From: Bacillota bacterium
GTDB lineage: Bacteria > Bacillota > Clostridia > Christensenellales > SZUA-584
Assembly (NCBI GenBank): GCA_023436525.1
Contig: JAEZIW010000242.1
Span: 1 to 7,564, forward strand
Reading direction: 5' to 3'
Length of the DNA stretch: 7,564 bases
Part shown: piece by piece, positions 6,077 through 7,564 of the stretch
How the letters are laid out: each line of letters opens with the position of its first letter
Numbering within the stretch: the first letter of the stretch is position 1
Notes under the pieces: model-generated
The model's database searches: none
Told to the model about the DNA's origin: nothing
The model's input: only the letters and a program-made list of their open reading frames with translations
Program-made: the position numbers and the translations under genes

Positions 6077-6568
6077 TTATCTACCTCTTTTTCTTTCGCC
6101 AAACAGTTTTTTCACTTTTTGTGCCAGTTCCACCCACTGCAAATATTCACTTGTTATCTGTTCTACATTTTTCCCGAGTACACCGCTTCGGTTAAACGGG
6201 CTATCTAATTTAAGAATTTTAAAAAGTTCGATATACTTGAACTGATTGTTATTTCTAAATATGTCCCAGCTTTTTATTAATAACTCTTCACAAAAATCAT
6301 CAAGTATAACAGCTGCTGCCCCATATTTATTTTCTTCAAATCGTGTATTCATTATTATATCAATCAATTCATCAAGCTTTTTCGGTAAAGGAATACGATA
6401 AAAACCGTATTCCTTACCCCACCCAAAATCATAAAGGTCACGCCTTTTCCATAATGAATTATCCGTGGTCATTATAAATAGACCAGATTTTTCATCCTGT
6501 ACCAGGCCAAAATCTTGTGGTGAGGTTTTATTAAATTTTTTACTCATTAGAAATTGTTTCATATCCAT
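6077..6568 (-). CDS. Probable immunity protein to the RHS-borne NADase-type toxin (unrecognised family)
   Basis: The protein is 163 residues from the ATG at 6568, one base after the toxin stop codon (6570-6572). A start at 6562 (codon 3) is equally possible. A further upstream ATG at 6592 would overlap the toxin by 23 bases and has no ribosome binding site. No good Shine-Dalgarno is seen for any of them, so translation is probably coupled to the toxin. There is no signal peptide or membrane segment, as expected for a cytoplasmic antidote. The sequence is rich in aromatic and acidic residues (LYDFGWGKEYGFYRIPLP, AAVILDDFCEELLIKSWD) and ends in a basic helix (AQKVKKLFGERKRGR). I do not recognise the family. 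The immunity role rests on position directly behind an RHS toxin tip, the usual order in such loci. Base composition is notably AT-rich compared with the surrounding genes, typical of exchanged cassettes. Confidence 0.7.
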   Translation of the reverse strand: MDMKQFLMSKKFNKTSPQDFGLVQDEKSGLFIMTTDNSLWKRRDLYDFGWGKEYGFYRIPLPKKLDELIDIIMNTRFEENKYGAAAVILDDFCEELLIKSWDIFRNNNQFKYIELFKILKLDSPFNRSGVLGKNVEQITSEYLQWVELAQKVKKLFGERKRGR

Positions 6569-6569
6569 A

Positions 6570-7547
6570 TTAGTTCGGCCAAGACATTCCATTTTTTGTT
6601 ACGACGCCATATATAATATCTCTTGCACGAAGCAAAGGATATTCTACGTTACGCCATGTGCTTCCAATATTTACATAAGCAGAATTTTGTATTGAATAAA
6701 TAGAACGACTTGTATTACTCGCCACGTTCGCAAAATTTTGAGATGCAGCGCGCCATGTCTTAATCGTAGCATCGAGTTTTGTCAAATACTGTCCTAATCG
6801 TGTCATCTCAAGTGTGTTCCCTCCAACACATTTGGCAACTGACTCAGAAGCTTTTTGTGCTGGATTTCCTCCAGACCAAAAAACACTGGGCAATCTGTTT
6901 ATCCATTGTGAAACATTATCAGCAAGCATTTTTGCACCTGCCACTATCCCGCCTCCACTAACAACTGCTGTTAACGCACTCGCCCCAGTCACTACAGATG
7001 CGGTTGAAGCAACTGCACTCCCGGCCAGAAGCACTCCGGCAGCAGCACCACAAGTTAACCCAACAACTCCTCCAATAGCGCCACCAGCTATGGCTCCTTC
7101 AAGTACGTTCCCTCCGTTAACTGCTGCAACGACTCCCCCAACTACTGCGCCAACAACGGCACCAATAGCTGCTGCCAGTAGCATGAAAATTCTACCGCTT
7201 GAGTCAATACACATTACCGGATTGTTAACGCAATAGGCAAATAGATTGTGAGTGTGTAGCCCACCTGTTTGTCCTAATACATCATCCGCGTTGACAAACC
7301 TGTTCCACTCCGGGTTATAGTACCTCTGATTTAGGTAGTAAAGCCCCGTTTCTTCATCGTAGAAGTACCCGCGATAGCGGAATGGGTTATCCTCGCCCAG
7401 CGTGGAGGCCATGCTGCCTGTTGTAGCAATGGGTTTACCCCAAGCGTCATACGCATATTCTACCACAACCGTGCCGCTGCTGTTGACAATCTTTATTATA
7501 TCACCTTGAAAGTTTCTGACATAGAAATACGTGTTGCTGTGTTTTAC
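6570..7547 (-). CDS. RHS/YD-repeat C-terminal fragment with CD38-like ADP-ribosyl cyclase (NADase) toxin tip
   Basis: The frame opens after an in-frame TGA (7548-7550) and runs 325 codons to TAA at 6570-6572. The first possible starter is a GTG at 7466 (298 residues; numbering below), without a good ribosome binding site. Before it the frame still reads as RHS core (TYFYVRNFQGDIIKIVNSSG), so the gene is 5'-truncated. Residues 1-92 are the end of the RHS core (YDAWGKP, FRYRGYFYDEETGLYYLNQR, RFVNADD, NPV, SSGR). Residues 93-178 are hydrophobic and glycine-rich, possibly a membrane-translocating linker. Residues about 193-298 match the pattern of ADP-ribosyl cyclases: FWSGG (W197), TLEMTRLG (E220), W238 with FA six residues on, and NVEYPLL (E275). 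The W238-E275 spacing of 37 equals CD38 W189-E226, and W197-E220 is 23 against 21 in CD38. NAD(P)+ cleavage is therefore the likely activity; this is inferred from motifs. The domain itself shows no disruption, but expression is doubtful. Confidence 0.8.
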   Translation of the reverse strand, partial: VKHSNTYFYVRNFQGDIIKIVNSSGTVVVEYAYDAWGKPIATTGSMASTLGEDNPFRYRGYFYDEETGLYYLNQRYYNPEWNRFVNADDVLGQTGGLHTHNLFAYCVNNPVMCIDSSGRIFMLLAAAIGAVVGAVVGGVVAAVNGGNVLEGAIAGGAIGGVVGLTCGAAAGVLLAGSAVASTASVVTGASALTAVVSGGGIVAGAKMLADNVSQWINRLPSVFWSGGNPAQKASESVAKCVGGNTLEMTRLGQYLTKLDATIKTWRAASQNFANVASNTSRSIYSIQNSAYVNIGSTWRNVEYPLLRARDIIYGVVTKNGMSWPN

Positions 7548-7564
7548 TCATGCAAATTACAAAT

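Larger units (their letters stand above)
5839..7561. repeat. Near-identical 26/27-bp direct repeat bracketing the RHS tip-immunity cassette
   Basis: Positions 5839-5864 and 7535-7561 share 24 of 27 aligned positions (two substitutions, one single-base gap), with core GTGTTTT-x-CTCATGCAA. One copy is downstream of the immunity gene. The other overlaps the point where the RHS frame loses its upstream part. The span given covers both copies and the cassette between them. A repeat at both borders is what stepwise duplication or recombination of RHS tip cassettes would leave. Confidence 0.6.

Noticed and set aside
6814..7236. Plus-strand 140-codon frame rich in Ala, Pro and Thr
   Set aside because: It is the antisense of the glycine/alanine-rich hydrophobic linker and toxin start of the RHS fragment, which has clear homology on the minus strand.

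Overview
The window looks like chromosome of a Bacillota bacterium, most likely a clostridial one. The signs are canonical sigma-A promoters with AGGAGG-type ribosome binding sites, a Firmicutes-style tRNA-Lys remnant, an IS200-type element whose TnpA start resembles clostridial ones, a glycine-rich/InlB-repeat surface protein and an RHS/YD-repeat protein end. The genus cannot be fixed from the sequence. Every gene I accept is on the minus strand; most long plus-strand frames are antisense shadows.

Region 1 (1-1970) is the first 614 codons of a secreted, repeat-rich surface protein that runs off the left edge. It has its own promoter and ribosome binding site. Region 2 (about 1980-2530) has no intact gene. 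It holds plus-strand gene debris (two coupled, broken reading frames) truncated against an opposing IS200/IS605-type remnant that keeps only the left-end hairpin, the ribosome binding site and about 13 codons of tnpA. Region 3 (2531-5430) is a compact potassium-uptake operon, trkA then trkH, under one good promoter.

Region 4 (5551-5642) is the 3' part of a tRNA-Lys(UUU) gene followed by its terminator. The 5' half of the tRNA is missing. This is the usual scar of an integrative element that entered at the tRNA 3' end, so DNA to the right of 5642 is probably an island and the trk side is probably core chromosome. Next to it, 5643-6076 carries short direct and inverted repeats but no convincing gene.

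Region 5 (6077-7564) is a toxin-immunity cassette: the last part of an RHS core, a hydrophobic glycine-rich linker and a C-terminal domain that I read as a CD38-like ADP-ribosyl cyclase/NAD glycohydrolase. One base later comes an unrecognised 163-residue protein, the probable immunity protein. The RHS frame is cut off at its 5' side by an in-frame stop. A 27-bp near-repeat found at that junction recurs downstream of the immunity gene, so this is best read as a displaced (orphan) RHS tip cassette. This cassette, with its NADase-type toxin and unassigned immunity partner, is the most interesting part of the window.
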